NCBI GenBank assembly: GCA_021295755.1
Contig: JAGWBT010000013.1
Location: 5,023-55,959 of the forward strand
Direction of reading: 5' to 3'
Length of the DNA: 50,937 nt
From: Candidatus Poribacteria bacterium
GTDB taxonomy: Bacteria > Poribacteria > WGA-4E > PCPOR2b
The notes beneath the pieces were generated by a model that did not search any database, was not told the DNA's origin, and saw only the letters and a list, made by a program, of their open reading frames with translations. The position numbers and the translations under genes were made by a program. Of the stretch, positions 16,825 through 26,127 are shown piece by piece. Positions within the stretch are counted from its first letter, which is position 1. Every line of letters starts with the position of its first letter.

Positions 16825-16860
16825 GGTTCATTGGTTCATTAGCGTATCAGTTCACTAATA
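16825..16860. repeat. GTTCATT-type tract
   Basis: GGTTCATTGGTTCATTAGCG and GTTCACTAATAG units just upstream of the endonuclease III gene. Same family as 14640-14670 and 18711-18759. Confidence 0.5.
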
Positions 16861-16903
16861 GATAAATGCAATCAATACTCGCACCAACCCGTACCAGAAG
16901 TTA

Positions 16904-18061
16904 TTATGAGGGTTTTCCAATGCCCAATAGTTCTATACCATCCCGTGTGGGGTTGACTTGGAAGCGAATTACGTACACACGATTTGGGGCTTTACCACTT
17001 TCACAATACGAGATAAGCAGCGATCCATCCTCCATCTGGAGGCCGCCGGGGTAGCCGTAGCAAGATACATCGAGGGGAATCTCTGGTGTCCAATCCACGC
17101 CTCCGTTCCGGCTCAAGAAGACATATAGCCCGCCTTGGTAGGTTGCGACACAGACAAGGGTACCATCGTCTAGCACGAACAATCGTGGTGCTTTGACTGT
17201 CCCACTTTCGACGATTTGCCTAGACTCGCACCAACTCACACCATCATCATCTGAGAAAAAGATACCGCCATCGGGTCGGGACACCATGACAAGATGTCCA
17301 TCGTCAAAACGAGCGATGGCAGGTTCGTCCACATCCTTATCTTCACGACGGATAGTAGAGACGGTGCGCCATGTCTGGCCAGCATCATCGGAGCGGCGAA
17401 TCGCGCCAAAGAGATGATCCTCATTTTGATTTGAACAGTAGGTGGGCCAGAGGATACCTCCATCGGGGAGTTGAAACGCTTGACCGTGGCTCCTTTCGTA
17501 AAATGAGCCGGGACTGTCTAACCAAATCGGTTCACTCCAAGTTGCTCCGCTATCAGTCGATCTAATCACGCACTGTTGAGTATTCAATCCATTCAGGTCT
17601 TTGCGGAAAGCCGGGGGTGCCTCTGGAAATCCATACCAGGATGCTTGCACATTGATGAAACAGAGCACGGTATTATCTTTGCAAACAAACAGTGTAACGG
17701 GACCGTCATCTAAAGGAATGTTTGTCAGTTCGACAGGTTTGCTCCAAGTACAACCATCATCGGTGGAATGGACTCCCATTGAGCGTCCACCTGTGGGCGC
17801 AACAAAATCCACGGGCCAACCTTCATCGGCATAGCGTTCGCGGGTCTCTTGCTCAAACAATCTCGGTGAGGCAAACGAGGCATGCCAGTAACCAGCGGAG
17901 TGAGCGAGCAACAGATTTCCATTGGGCATTCGCTCTAGTCCCCCAGCCCAGCCGATGAAGTCACCGAGTCCGGGAAATGGGTCAGGACGATTGAAATCCC
18001 AGCCGGTGGCACATACCCGCGCCTCTTTAGGCGTGAGCGGTTTTGTTGTGGTAGGAGGCAT
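16904..18061 (-). CDS. Sialidase-fold (BNR/Asp-box repeat) glycosidase-like protein
   Basis: 385 residues forming a six-bladed beta-propeller. Five Asp-boxes (SxDxGxTW type) are visible at about residues 99-106 (STDDGCTW), 168-175 (STDSGATW), 224-231 (SDDAGQTW), 270-277 (SDDDGVSW) and 317-324 (SRNGGVDW, degenerate). The N-terminal RMPNGNLLLAHSAG and the QLPDGGILWPTYCS blade resemble exo-alpha-sialidase family members. The Arg triad of true sialidases cannot be confirmed by eye. No signal peptide is present from the chosen ATG, which has AGGAG upstream. Likely hydrolysis of an acidic sugar; the co-located sulfatases support a glycan role. Confidence 0.82.
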   Translation of the reverse strand: MPPTTTKPLTPKEARVCATGWDFNRPDPFPGLGDFIGWAGGLERMPNGNLLLAHSAGYWHASFASPRLFEQETRERYADEGWPVDFVAPTGGRSMGVHSTDDGCTWSKPVELTNIPLDDGPVTLFVCKDNTVLCFINVQASWYGFPEAPPAFRKDLNGLNTQQCVIRSTDSGATWSEPIWLDSPGSFYERSHGQAFQLPDGGILWPTYCSNQNEDHLFGAIRRSDDAGQTWRTVSTIRREDKDVDEPAIARFDDGHLVMVSRPDGGIFFSDDDGVSWCESRQIVESGTVKAPRLFVLDDGTLVCVATYQGGLYVFLSRNGGVDWTPEIPLDVSCYGYPGGLQMEDGSLLISYCESGKAPNRVYVIRFQVNPTRDGIELLGIGKPS

Positions 18062-18121
18062 TTTTTTCTCCTAATTTCGAGAACTGAGAATTGAAGAAGA
18101 CGATACCAACGGTGTTGATGG

Positions 18122-18706
18122 CTATTGCCCACATCGCTGACGATGGAGGTTAGGATCAATCGCTGCAGCCATGGCGCAAACATCTAGGTCTTCACTGAGA
18201 AATTCTCGAATCTGCTCTGCAATCTTCATTGGGTACTGAAGGGCATCCGAATACGCCACATCAAGCATCGGAATATTGCGTTGACTCAACAGCCGCTTAA
18301 CCTCAAGGACCTGACGTTCAAAGATAGGGTGCAGCTGCGCATCGGACAGATTGCCGCCATCTTTTCCCTGACGCTGAAGCATCTCCCGCTGGGAGGCGAG
18401 TACTTCGCTGATGTCACGCTCCATGAAGATAACTTGATAGCTGAATTGAAGTGGCAGAAACGGAATCAGCTGGACGATGATTTTTACTGCCTTGCCTTTC
18501 GCTTCGGGCAGCCATGCACAATCTCGCCGAAGCTGTTTCACCTTCTCGTATTCAAAATACCCACGCGGATTATCAGCATCCGCCCTCCGTACGCCGTCAG
18601 TCAGGCACGGGTAGCCAGCGGCATCTAGCATCTGCATCAGCATTGAGGTGCCAGACCGGGGGAGACCAGATACCACCGTGATGAGTTCATTCGTACATGT
18701 GTTCAT
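18122..18706 (-). CDS. Small sulfotransferase-like P-loop protein
   Basis: 194 residues. The 5'-phosphosulfate-binding loop VVSGLPRSGTSMLMQML (residues 12-25) is typical of PAPS-dependent sulfotransferases. VIFMERDISEVLASQREM corresponds to the 3'-phosphate-binding strand-helix with its Arg and Ser. The protein is shorter than most sulfotransferases (250-300 residues), so either a compact family or a non-enzymatic relative is possible. It would transfer sulfate to a hydroxyl, opposite in effect to the neighbouring sulfatases. There is no clear ribosome-binding site; the start lies against a GTTCATT repeat tract. Confidence 0.72.
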   Translation of the reverse strand: MNTCTNELITVVSGLPRSGTSMLMQMLDAAGYPCLTDGVRRADADNPRGYFEYEKVKQLRRDCAWLPEAKGKAVKIIVQLIPFLPLQFSYQVIFMERDISEVLASQREMLQRQGKDGGNLSDAQLHPIFERQVLEVKRLLSQRNIPMLDVAYSDALQYPMKIAEQIREFLSEDLDVCAMAAAIDPNLHRQRCGQ

Positions 18707-18710
18707 TTGT

Positions 18711-18759
18711 TCACTTTAGTTCATTCGTTCATTAATGAACCAGTGAACCAATGAACCAA
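18711..18759. repeat. GTTCATT-type tract with self-complementary centre
   Basis: Contains GTTCATTAATGAAC (perfect palindrome) flanked by GTTCATTC and GTGAACCAATGAACC units, so the whole tract can fold on itself. It is the longest example of the family in this window. Confidence 0.55.
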
Positions 18760-18783
18760 ACAGCGATCCTAGCTATCAATTTG

Positions 18784-19887
18784 TCAAGATTCCTGTGAGG
18801 GTATTTTTTTCTCTAACTCGATATACCTCTTCAGCAGCTTTTCCTGTTGCCTCGTTAGGGCAGTAGGGATTTCAATAACAACAGTGACAAGGAGATCGCC
18901 GTTCTCGTTTTCAGATTTTTTTATCCCCCGCCCGATGAGCCTGAACGTCTGATTGGGTTGTGTCCCTCGTGGGAGGTTCAACACAATAGGATCGGTAAGC
19001 GTCGGGACGTGGATCTCTCCACCTAGAGTCGCAGTCGCAAAACCAACTGGAACCTGACATCGCAAATCATACCCATCACACTGTAGGACCGGGTGTGACT
19101 TGACAACAACATCTACAAACAGGTCGCCATAAGGTCCTCCACGTAAACCACATTCCCCCTGACCGGGTAGACGTAATGATTTCCCACTCTCAATCCCCTG
19201 AGGCGTTTTCACTAGTAAAGAACGCTCCTTGCGGGTGGCACCTGTCCCGTGACAAGTTTGGCACGGACGGTGAATGAGGACACCTGTTCCACGGCAGCGC
19301 TCGCACAGTTTATTCTCCGTTGTGTTACCCCGCAGCAACTGGTCGAGAATCTCGCCGTTCCCCATACAATTAGGACAAGTTGATTCGGGCGATTCCTTTT
19401 GTGCACCTGTACCGTTACAACTGTCACACTCCTCGTTGCGATGAATACGGATGGACCGCTCCGTTCCCAACATGGCTTCAGTAAATGAGAGGGTTAGACC
19501 GGTTCTTATGTTGGAACCCCGCCTTCCATTTGCTTTAACCGTTCGTCTTGCTTTTGTTTTTCGTTTCGTTTGCGGACCGGACCTAAATAGACCATCAAAG
19601 AAGTCATTAATTTTGGAGTCGCTATCGCTAGCACGTCGAAATCCCCCATTCCCTTGACCTCCCGTATCCTGCCCTGACGATTGATCATCGGTATGCTGCG
19701 GATTGAGCTCGATCAATGCCTGATAAGCCATCGATGCTTCTTTGAATCTCTCTTCCGCCCGTTTATCTCCCGGATTTTTGTCCGGATGATATCGCATCGC
19801 AATTTTTCGATAGGCTTTCTTTATTTCGTCGAGGGTCGCATTCCGACTGACACCAAGGATTTGATAGTTATCCTTCTTCCTCACCAA
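18784..19887 (-). CDS. dnaJ: Molecular chaperone DnaJ (Hsp40, type I)
   Basis: 367 residues. The J domain holds the HPD motif at residues 34-36 ([10 protein letters not shown]). A linker with little Gly/Phe follows (GGQGNGG, then acidic Ser/Asp). Four CxxCxGxG zinc-binding repeats lie at residues 154-161, 171-178, 195-202 and 209-216, giving two zinc centres. The C-terminal substrate-binding domain includes [19 protein letters not shown] and [18 protein letters not shown]. It stimulates DnaK ATPase and holds unfolded protein. No dnaK or grpE lies nearby, so this could be a second dnaJ. The start is TTG at 19887 or GTG at 19884, both behind GAGGAGAG. Confidence 0.92.
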   Translation of the reverse strand: MVRKKDNYQILGVSRNATLDEIKKAYRKIAMRYHPDKNPGDKRAEERFKEASMAYQALIELNPQHTDDQSSGQDTGGQGNGGFRRASDSDSKINDFFDGLFRSGPQTKRKTKARRTVKANGRRGSNIRTGLTLSFTEAMLGTERSIRIHRNEECDSCNGTGAQKESPESTCPNCMGNGEILDQLLRGNTTENKLCERCRGTGVLIHRPCQTCHGTGATRKERSLLVKTPQGIESGKSLRLPGQGECGLRGGPYGDLFVDVVVKSHPVLQCDGYDLRCQVPVGFATATLGGEIHVPTLTDPIVLNLPRGTQPNQTFRLIGRGIKKSENENGDLLVTVVIEIPTALTRQQEKLLKRYIELEKKIPSQES

Positions 19888-19940
19888 TCTCTCTCCTCAC
19901 AACCGCCAAAACTAAACAGACAAGATTCTTTACCGCAATC

Positions 19941-20042
19941 TATAGTGAATTCAAAAAATAAATAAACACTTTCGCCCCCCGGTAGGTTCGGTTTGTAACC
20001 GCACCGGTTTGGAGTGTCTCATTAATTCTAAGGTCCACTATA
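19941..20042. mobile_element. TA-bounded MITE-like element
   Basis: Begins TATAGTGAATTC and ends GGTCCACTATA. The inverted arms stay similar for about 30 bp, both reaching an ACACT string. The core is a GGTAGG hairpin around CGGTTTGTAACCGCACCGG. The TA ends match an IS630/Tc1-mariner type target preference. No gene lies within. Confidence 0.5.
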
Positions 20043-20057
20043 ATTATAAATTTATCT

Positions 20058-23000
20058 TTATTTTTGGATTAACAATACCCGCTTGGTTCCCTTGTTTGAA
20101 GCCTGCCGAACAAGTGCCTTTAGGTCGAGAATATCATTGACGGAAACTGTTGGACGATGGAAGCGGAGTGTCTGCTTCATCACCATTTTTCGTTTCGATT
20201 TTGTATATTCGAGTTGGATAGATCCGACACGGTTGTGGATCTCACGGTCCTCAGGCACAGAATCCACTGAAAACAGAGACGGTAAATTAACGGTAACCTC
20301 ATCTTCAAAGGTAATTGCTTTGCCGAGGACAACCGGGTGTGTCCTGCTCTCTTCACTGAGCAATGCAGCGTACGGATGCTTGACAAGCGGTAATTCGAGG
20401 ACATACTGCTGACCAATAGCAAAGAGATAATCCTCACACCACCATGTGAGGACAATTTTCAATTCGTCCTCCATAGTATCGAGTTTTGAGATTGAAACTT
20501 TTTCTAACTTCGCGCGGTCATCAAGTTCCATGTATTCATGGAGAAACTTTGATTGTTCATCAGGAATGATATATTTCAATTGACCTCGTAGTTTTGTATT
20601 GAACGCTCCAGTTACGGTGAGTGTTTGTGTAACCTTTACTGATAGATCATCTTCTACCTGTATCCGTGTTTCAACACCTTTGAGATTTGCCGCTGCTTCG
20701 ATGGTTGGACTTTTCGCAAATCGGTATAATTGCTCCCGCATTCCACCAATTTCCTCGGAACTTGAGGTGACCTCAATGGCTGTGGAGGTCCTCCCTTGGT
20801 CTACCTCTCCCCTTTCCTTCATAAGAAAATCGGGGTTGACGATGAGTGCCCACCGATCCTGATCGCTGGCGGGGAGATCTCCAAACGCGCAGGTCTCCGC
20901 TGTCGCATCTAGCCAGATGAGTCCACCGTTGTCGTTTTCCTCCACAGCGAGAATCATATGATTGAAGTACGAAAGCGAGGGAATCTCACGGATAACTTTA
21001 CTAGACTCACCCGCGGAAATCAGGACCGGATAGGACTGGATGCCCACCGCCGATAGCATTGTGCTGAGCAGGGTCGTTTTATCCTTGCAGTCCCCATAGC
21101 CTTCCTTAAAGATTTCGGGCGCTGAGTGCGGCTTTATTGCCCATATTCCGAGTTCAATGCCGACATAATCAATGTTTGTCGCAACGTATTCGTAGAGCCG
21201 TTTAATCTTCTCTTTTCGGCTCCATGCGCCCCTCAACAACGCCTTCGTTTTCTGCTCGATTTCTGGCGTCAAATAATCTTGCTCACGGATGAGAGTGCCG
21301 TACCATTCCATCAGTTTATCCCACGAGTCAAGCGACGTAATATTGATGCTATAGGCAAGGTCCTCGACAGCTGGCATAAATGCCTCTTCGCGGAGTGGTG
21401 GGACATCGCGCATTTCAAATGTATAAGTGCGTGTATAGCGGGTCTCCGTGATTGTCGGTTCGGATCCAACCGCTTGTGGACTGTTACTCTGGTAGTAAAC
21501 CGTCTTCTTTTTTGGCGCGTGAATGGTAAAACGGTAGTGCCGCACAGGCTCTGAGGTTTGAAAGTAGACCTGATGCCAAAATTCGCCCTGCATCAGATGG
21601 CCCCGATTGTTGGACGAGTAGGCATAGTCAATGATACAATCATCCGACATCTCCGGCATTGAAAAATGCATGAGGCGCGCGTCTACAAACAACCCCGCTT
21701 CGACCGCACTCGGTGGCGGGATATTTTTCACGATGCTCCGTTGATCGAGATCGACCACACGACCATCGGGGGTGAGTGTTCGAGCGTGATGAATCGTGAT
21801 GTCATCGTTTCCGCGTGTGTAAGGTATGCTAACCTTACCAAATTTATGGCCCATATCATTAAAGATTTTCACAATCCGCCGTGTCGAATAGATGTAGCTG
21901 CTGTCTTCGTTGACGTTCATCACCTCTACTTCCCAAAGCACGACCGCACTGCTATCAGGATAATCATCTGCCTTTGGTGCATCAGCGAGTAACCCTTTGA
22001 TCTGGGCTTCATCCGCTCCTGAAATGAAATTATAAGAAATTGAAGTGCGTTGGGATTGTGGTTCATCGACCTCATCAAATGCTTCCGTAAATTCATTGGC
22101 GGGGCGGTCTAACTCCAGTTCAGCGGATACAGAGTCAACAAGTGCTGAATGACGTTTTCCTAAGTAAGTTCTTTGAGCGAGGGTGCCGTCCGAGGCATTT
22201 GGTAACTCCGTGCGTGAGGCAACCCCATCCCCGTTATCGTCAAGGTGGGGATGCTCCGATTGAACAGAGCCATCGTTCGTGTACCACGTTTTCACCCGAT
22301 TTTGGGTGTATAGAAACGCTTCTAACAGTGAAATAGCTCCATTGTCGTCAGCATCAGCCGCGCGATCAGAAAAGGCATCGATGAAGATGTTCCCAAAGCC
22401 TGAACGCATGTAGCCCTCACGCGCTGAACAAGCGGTGATAACTGTTCGTCCCTCCTTGCTCACTTGAGAGACGAGGCGCGCACTGTAGGGAAATCCGAAG
22501 ATTAAAACCATCTGCTCCGCGGGAATCTGATTGATGAGCGTAGCCCATTCTACATCTCGGATATCCCGTCCGGGGGAGTTGAATTTCAGTCCGCCTCCGG
22601 TTTTGGTTGCATGCCCCACCATGAAGAGGAGAAATCGATCCTCTGACTGTATCTGCGCTTGCAAGTTAGCAAAGGCAGCTTCAACCCCAGCCTTCGTCGA
22701 TTTCCCATCGACTAAGTCTGACACCTCTCCGCCATCTTCAAATAGGAAGGTGATATGCTCCGGTGCATAGCCGTACTCCTCCACCAGCAGTTCACGCATT
22801 CGTGTGGTCGCGTTCCAAAACTCATCGTAAAAGGATTTTTCACCCCCAACACCGCCAATAATAAGCGCGTAATCTTCGGCAGGGGTATCCAGTGTGATGA
22901 ACAGAATGCAGCTCAAAATCAGGCAAACGTAAATTGCTGCAAAGTTCGATCTCACGCCGGAGATTTGGATTAATCTCCTCATCAAGCCTACCCGTCTCAT
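20058..23000 (-). CDS. Secreted caspase-like / DUF3857 / transglutaminase fusion protein
   Basis: 980 residues. An N-terminal hydrophobic segment (residues about 20-37) acts as signal or anchor. Residues 43-210 form a caspase/legumain-like peptidase domain with His130 in LLFMVGHATKTGGG and Cys191 in TVITACSAREGY. Two EF-hand-like acidic loops follow (DADDNGAISLLEA near 216-228, DDNGDGVASRTEL near 254-266), suggesting calcium binding. Residues about 335-530 match DUF3857 (RRIVKIFNDMGHKFG, ARTLTPDGRVVDLD). A transglutaminase-like domain shows Cys638 in GYGDCKDKTTLL, His681 in YFNHMIL and Asp698 in IWLDAT. Transglutaminase-fold members may be proteases or cross-linkers. The ATG overlaps the moaC stop (TAATG), so translation is coupled. 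Confidence 0.82.
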   Translation of the reverse strand: MRRVGLMRRLIQISGVRSNFAAIYVCLILSCILFITLDTPAEDYALIIGGVGGEKSFYDEFWNATTRMRELLVEEYGYAPEHITFLFEDGGEVSDLVDGKSTKAGVEAAFANLQAQIQSEDRFLLFMVGHATKTGGGLKFNSPGRDIRDVEWATLINQIPAEQMVLIFGFPYSARLVSQVSKEGRTVITACSAREGYMRSGFGNIFIDAFSDRAADADDNGAISLLEAFLYTQNRVKTWYTNDGSVQSEHPHLDDNGDGVASRTELPNASDGTLAQRTYLGKRHSALVDSVSAELELDRPANEFTEAFDEVDEPQSQRTSISYNFISGADEAQIKGLLADAPKADDYPDSSAVVLWEVEVMNVNEDSSYIYSTRRIVKIFNDMGHKFGKVSIPYTRGNDDITIHHARTLTPDGRVVDLDQRSIVKNIPPPSAVEAGLFVDARLMHFSMPEMSDDCIIDYAYSSNNRGHLMQGEFWHQVYFQTSEPVRHYRFTIHAPKKKTVYYQSNSPQAVGSEPTITETRYTRTYTFEMRDVPPLREEAFMPAVEDLAYSINITSLDSWDKLMEWYGTLIREQDYLTPEIEQKTKALLRGAWSRKEKIKRLYEYVATNIDYVGIELGIWAIKPHSAPEIFKEGYGDCKDKTTLLSTMLSAVGIQSYPVLISAGESSKVIREIPSLSYFNHMILAVEENDNGGLIWLDATAETCAFGDLPASDQDRWALIVNPDFLMKERGEVDQGRTSTAIEVTSSSEEIGGMREQLYRFAKSPTIEAAANLKGVETRIQVEDDLSVKVTQTLTVTGAFNTKLRGQLKYIIPDEQSKFLHEYMELDDRAKLEKVSISKLDTMEDELKIVLTWWCEDYLFAIGQQYVLELPLVKHPYAALLSEESRTHPVVLGKAITFEDEVTVNLPSLFSVDSVPEDREIHNRVGSIQLEYTKSKRKMVMKQTLRFHRPTVSVNDILDLKALVRQASNKGTKRVLLIQK

Positions 23001-23485
23001 TATGCCAATTCCTCCCGAATAAATGTTCCACTTTTCCCACCAGTCTTTTTGACCAATCGAATATCAGAGATTTCCATCTCCCTGTCTACCGATTTGCACA
23101 TGTCATAGACTGTCAAACTAGCAACAGAAACAGCGGTCAAGGCTTCCATTTCAACACCTGTTCGCCCAACGGTCTGAACCTCCGCCTCAATTTCAACGCG
23201 GTGTTCCGCTTCATTGATCAACAGATCGACTTTGACGGAGGTCAGTTCGAGCGGATGACAGAGGGGGATAAGATCTCCGGTGCGCTTGGTCGCCATGATG
23301 CCGGCAAGACGAGCCACTTCAAGGACATCCCCTTTTGCAAAACCCCGTTCAGCGATTAACTGAAGCGTCTCCGGTTTTGCCAATACATGCCCACATGCCA
23401 CTGCAACCCGTAGCGTTTCCGCTTTCGGCGTGACATCAACCATGCGGGTATGTCCTTTTTCGTCAAAATGTGTGAGTTTATTCAT
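23000..23485 (-). CDS. moaC: Cyclic pyranopterin monophosphate synthase
   Basis: 161 residues, the standard MoaC length. Landmarks are [16 protein letters not shown], the active-site loop [20 protein letters not shown] (Lys67, Cys76, His77), [16 protein letters not shown] and [11 protein letters not shown] with Asp128 and Lys131. It converts 3',8-cyclo-7,8-dihydro-GTP, made by MoaA, to cyclic pyranopterin monophosphate in molybdenum cofactor synthesis. No other Moco gene is visible here. It overlaps xylB by 8 nt upstream and the fusion protein by 1 nt downstream, so it lies in a tightly coupled three-gene run whose members share no obvious pathway. Confidence 0.95.
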   Translation of the reverse strand: MNKLTHFDEKGHTRMVDVTPKAETLRVAVACGHVLAKPETLQLIAERGFAKGDVLEVARLAGIMATKRTGDLIPLCHPLELTSVKVDLLINEAEHRVEIEAEVQTVGRTGVEMEALTAVSVASLTVYDMCKSVDREMEISDIRLVKKTGGKSGTFIREELA

Positions 23486-25025
23486 TATATTCTCCGCCCG
23501 AAACTAGTGCCGTCACCTGATCAAACTGTGGCTTGAGCGCGGGATAAAGCGCGCGATAAATCTGGTAATATTCCTCATAAACTCTTACACTATCAGCGTT
23601 CGGCTGCGTCGATGATGTGATTTTGATAATTTCATCTGCTGCACTCTCAACGCTATCGTAAATCCCCGTTCCAACACCTGCGAGGATTGCTGCGCCAAAT
23701 GCGGGTCCTTCGGCGATGTTAATCGTCACCAGTTCAACATCGTAGACATCGGCTTGAATCTGTCGCCAGAGTGAACTCCGTGCACCACCGCCTGTGGCAT
23801 AGATTCGCTCAATGGGCGTTCCTAACCCACGGATAATCTCTAGCGAGTCACGTAGGGCGTAGGCGATGCCTTCCATTACCGATCGAATTAGATGGGATTT
23901 GCCGTGCCGCAACGTCATACCGAAGAAGGTCGCTTTGGCGTTTGCATCCGCGTGTGGTGTGCGCTCGCCGGTCAGGTAGGGCAGAAAGATTAAGCCTTCG
24001 CTGCCAACGGGTGCTTCTGCTGCGTGTCGAGTCAAAATCTGATATGAATCAACGCCTTCGATTTTTGCAGCTGCAACCTCTGAGTCACCCAAATTATCGC
24101 GAAACCAACGAAATGCACCGCCGGCTGAAAGTACCACACCCATCAGATACCACTTGTGCGGGGCAGAGTGGCAGAAGCTGTGTGCCTGTAGGTTTGGGTC
24201 CACTTTGGCTTCATCGGTATGTGCGACGATTGCTCCCGACGTTCCGATACTTGCCGAAACCCGTCCCGTACTGACAATCCCGTTGCCAACTGCGCTACAG
24301 GCGTTGTCCGCCCCACCTCCGACGACCGGAGTCCCCGCCGGGAGTCCGGTCAGTTCGGCGACCTCAGCGGTAATTTTTCCACAGATATCGACCGACTCGT
24401 ACACAGGCGGTAGAAGTGATGGGTCGATATCGAGCTTATGCAACACCTCCTCAGACCACCGCCGTTTCCGTACATCAAATAGGAGTGTCCCCGCTGCATC
24501 GGAAACCTCCGCGGCGATCTCGCCTGTCAAGCGGAATCGGACGTAATCCTTAGGGAGTAACATTGTGGCTGTCTTTTCCAGAATCTCCGGCTCATTGTCT
24601 CGTACCCAGATCACTTTTGGTGCGGTAAACCCCTCAAGTGAAGGGTTACATGTACTCTGCACCAGCAGATCCTCACCGACAGTCTCCGTGATGTAGTGGC
24701 ACTGCTCCGTCGTTCGCACATCACACCATAGGATCGCCGGACGTAGGACGCGGTGTCCCCTGTCCATCAACACCAGACCGTGCATCTGACCGGACAGCCC
24801 TAATCCTTTGACCTCTTTAGGCGAAACCTGCGATTCGGCAAGCACCCTTTGGATGGATTTCACCGTTGCCTGCCACCAATCCTCCGGGGCTTGTTCCGCC
24901 CATTTCGGTTGAGGCGTGTACAGCGGATATTCCTCTAGGGCGCTGGCGTGCAGTTGACCGGTTTCATCAACAAGAATCGTCTTCGCCCCTGTTGTTCCAA
25001 CATCGATACCGATGAGATATGCCAT
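23478..25025 (-). CDS. xylB: Xylulokinase
   Basis: 515 residues of FGGY carbohydrate kinase. The ATP/phosphate site is [14 protein letters not shown] with Asp8. The xylulose-contacting [13 protein letters not shown] (Met81-His-Gly83) is diagnostic of XylB against GlpK or AraB. The catalytic base is Asp240 in [14 protein letters not shown]. The C-terminal FGGY signature region includes [19 protein letters not shown] and [20 protein letters not shown]. It phosphorylates D-xylulose to xylulose 5-phosphate for the pentose phosphate pathway. AGGAAA lies close before the ATG. No xylose isomerase or transporter is adjacent, though a xylose-isomerase-like TIM-barrel gene lies about 7 kb away. Confidence 0.93.
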   Translation of the reverse strand: MAYLIGIDVGTTGAKTILVDETGQLHASALEEYPLYTPQPKWAEQAPEDWWQATVKSIQRVLAESQVSPKEVKGLGLSGQMHGLVLMDRGHRVLRPAILWCDVRTTEQCHYITETVGEDLLVQSTCNPSLEGFTAPKVIWVRDNEPEILEKTATMLLPKDYVRFRLTGEIAAEVSDAAGTLLFDVRKRRWSEEVLHKLDIDPSLLPPVYESVDICGKITAEVAELTGLPAGTPVVGGGADNACSAVGNGIVSTGRVSASIGTSGAIVAHTDEAKVDPNLQAHSFCHSAPHKWYLMGVVLSAGGAFRWFRDNLGDSEVAAAKIEGVDSYQILTRHAAEAPVGSEGLIFLPYLTGERTPHADANAKATFFGMTLRHGKSHLIRSVMEGIAYALRDSLEIIRGLGTPIERIYATGGGARSSLWRQIQADVYDVELVTINIAEGPAFGAAILAGVGTGIYDSVESAADEIIKITSSTQPNADSVRVYEEYYQIYRALYPALKPQFDQVTALVSGGEYNE

Positions 25026-25092
25026 AGATCATTTCCTGAGAGCAGCGAGGCGCGATATGCTAGTGACTCACAATCCCATCTTGAGATTCGCT

Positions 25093-25695
25093 TCATTGAT
25101 CGACAGATCGACTTTTCAGAGAGGTAAGCGGAACCAAGAGATCGTTGACGACAGGCTGCCACCCGGGCAACACGTGGGATTGGACTCGCGCGCCATTGCT
25201 GAATCGTTCAACGGTCTTAGATGAATCAGAGATGAATTGCACCACTTCAATCGTGCCCTCCCTTGAACGTACAAGCCAGCACTCATCAACCCCCATCCGT
25301 TGATAGTCCGCGAGTTTGTCCGAAACGTTTTGTTGCGATTCGCTGGGGAAGACAATTTCGACGACCAGATTTGGTGCGATGTCAAGGAAAGGCAGGGTCT
25401 CCATATCCTCCAACCCCAACTGTGTAATCCGTTCAAAACTGATGTAAAGTACATCTGGTTGTCGAGTCCGCAACGGTGCTCGACTAATCATGATGTCAAC
25501 GGGGGCATACACGACAAGCCCTAATAGGTGCTCATCCACATAATTCGCCATCGGTTGAAAGATCTTTCTCGAGTGCCATTGGTGTCCAAACAGCGGTGCA
25601 GGCTCCATAATCAGCTTCCCGTCAATAACCTCATATCGCTGCATGGTTTCTGGCAGCGCGAGGTAGTCATCGTAAGTCAAGAGTGCTTGTTTCAT
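25093..25695 (-). CDS. Uma2 family (DUF820) predicted restriction-endonuclease-fold protein
   Basis: 200 residues, typical for the family. The opening LTYDDYLALPETMQRYEVIDGKLIM, then QPDVLYI (Asp), LVVEIVFPSES (Glu) and the SDKLADYQRMGVDECWLV helix match the DUF820 PD-(D/E)xK core. Uma2 proteins are very abundant in Cyanobacteria and in several uncultured phyla, occur in many copies per genome and have no firmly established role; some are proposed to be mobile or defence-related nucleases. AAAGGAG precedes the ATG by eight bases. It is separated from xylB by only 67 bp on the same strand. Confidence 0.88.
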   Translation of the reverse strand: MKQALLTYDDYLALPETMQRYEVIDGKLIMEPAPLFGHQWHSRKIFQPMANYVDEHLLGLVVYAPVDIMISRAPLRTRQPDVLYISFERITQLGLEDMETLPFLDIAPNLVVEIVFPSESQQNVSDKLADYQRMGVDECWLVRSREGTIEVVQFISDSSKTVERFSNGARVQSHVLPGWQPVVNDLLVPLTSLKSRSVDQ

Positions 25696-25841
25696 CTAAA
25701 AAACTCCTTTAGCGCGGAAACCCAAGCATTTGAAGAAAATAGAACCTAGTACTCAATCAGATAAGTTTTGCAATTATTATATATGTTATCGTTTGCTTTC
25801 AATCAATATACACAACCATAATTTGCCTGACAGTGTACTAG

Positions 25842-26055
25842 TAGGAGTTACGCACTTCAGTTCTAAGAGCGGATAGGGACGTAGATTTCGCTGATTTTCG
25901 CAGACAAAAAGAGGAAAAAGGATAGAAATCTGTGTTCAACCCCGTTTATCGGTCCCATTTGAATCTTAAATGCTGATGGGATGGACTTCATCAGGTGCTT
26001 GCGGTGATAAATCGCCGAACTACAGGTATCTGAGTGTTCAACTGCGTAAGTCCTA
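25842..26055 (-). mobile_element. MITE-like element, copy B (inverted relative to copy A)
   Basis: 214 bp bounded by TAGGAGTTACGCA and TGCGTAAGTCCTA, inverted copies with one mismatch. The reverse complement aligns with 946-1090 plus 1236-1295, including GATGGGACCGATAAAC, TTGAACACAGATTTC and CTCTTAGAACTGAAGTGCG. It has no open frame of note. It occupies the centre of the 430-bp gap between Uma2 and the amidohydrolase, whose remainder shows no gene. Confidence 0.7.
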
Positions 26056-26127
26056 ACCTAGGACACAGAGACGGAAAAAAACTGGTGCCCTTGCGACTTT
26101 GCGTTTTATCACATTTCACGCATTACA

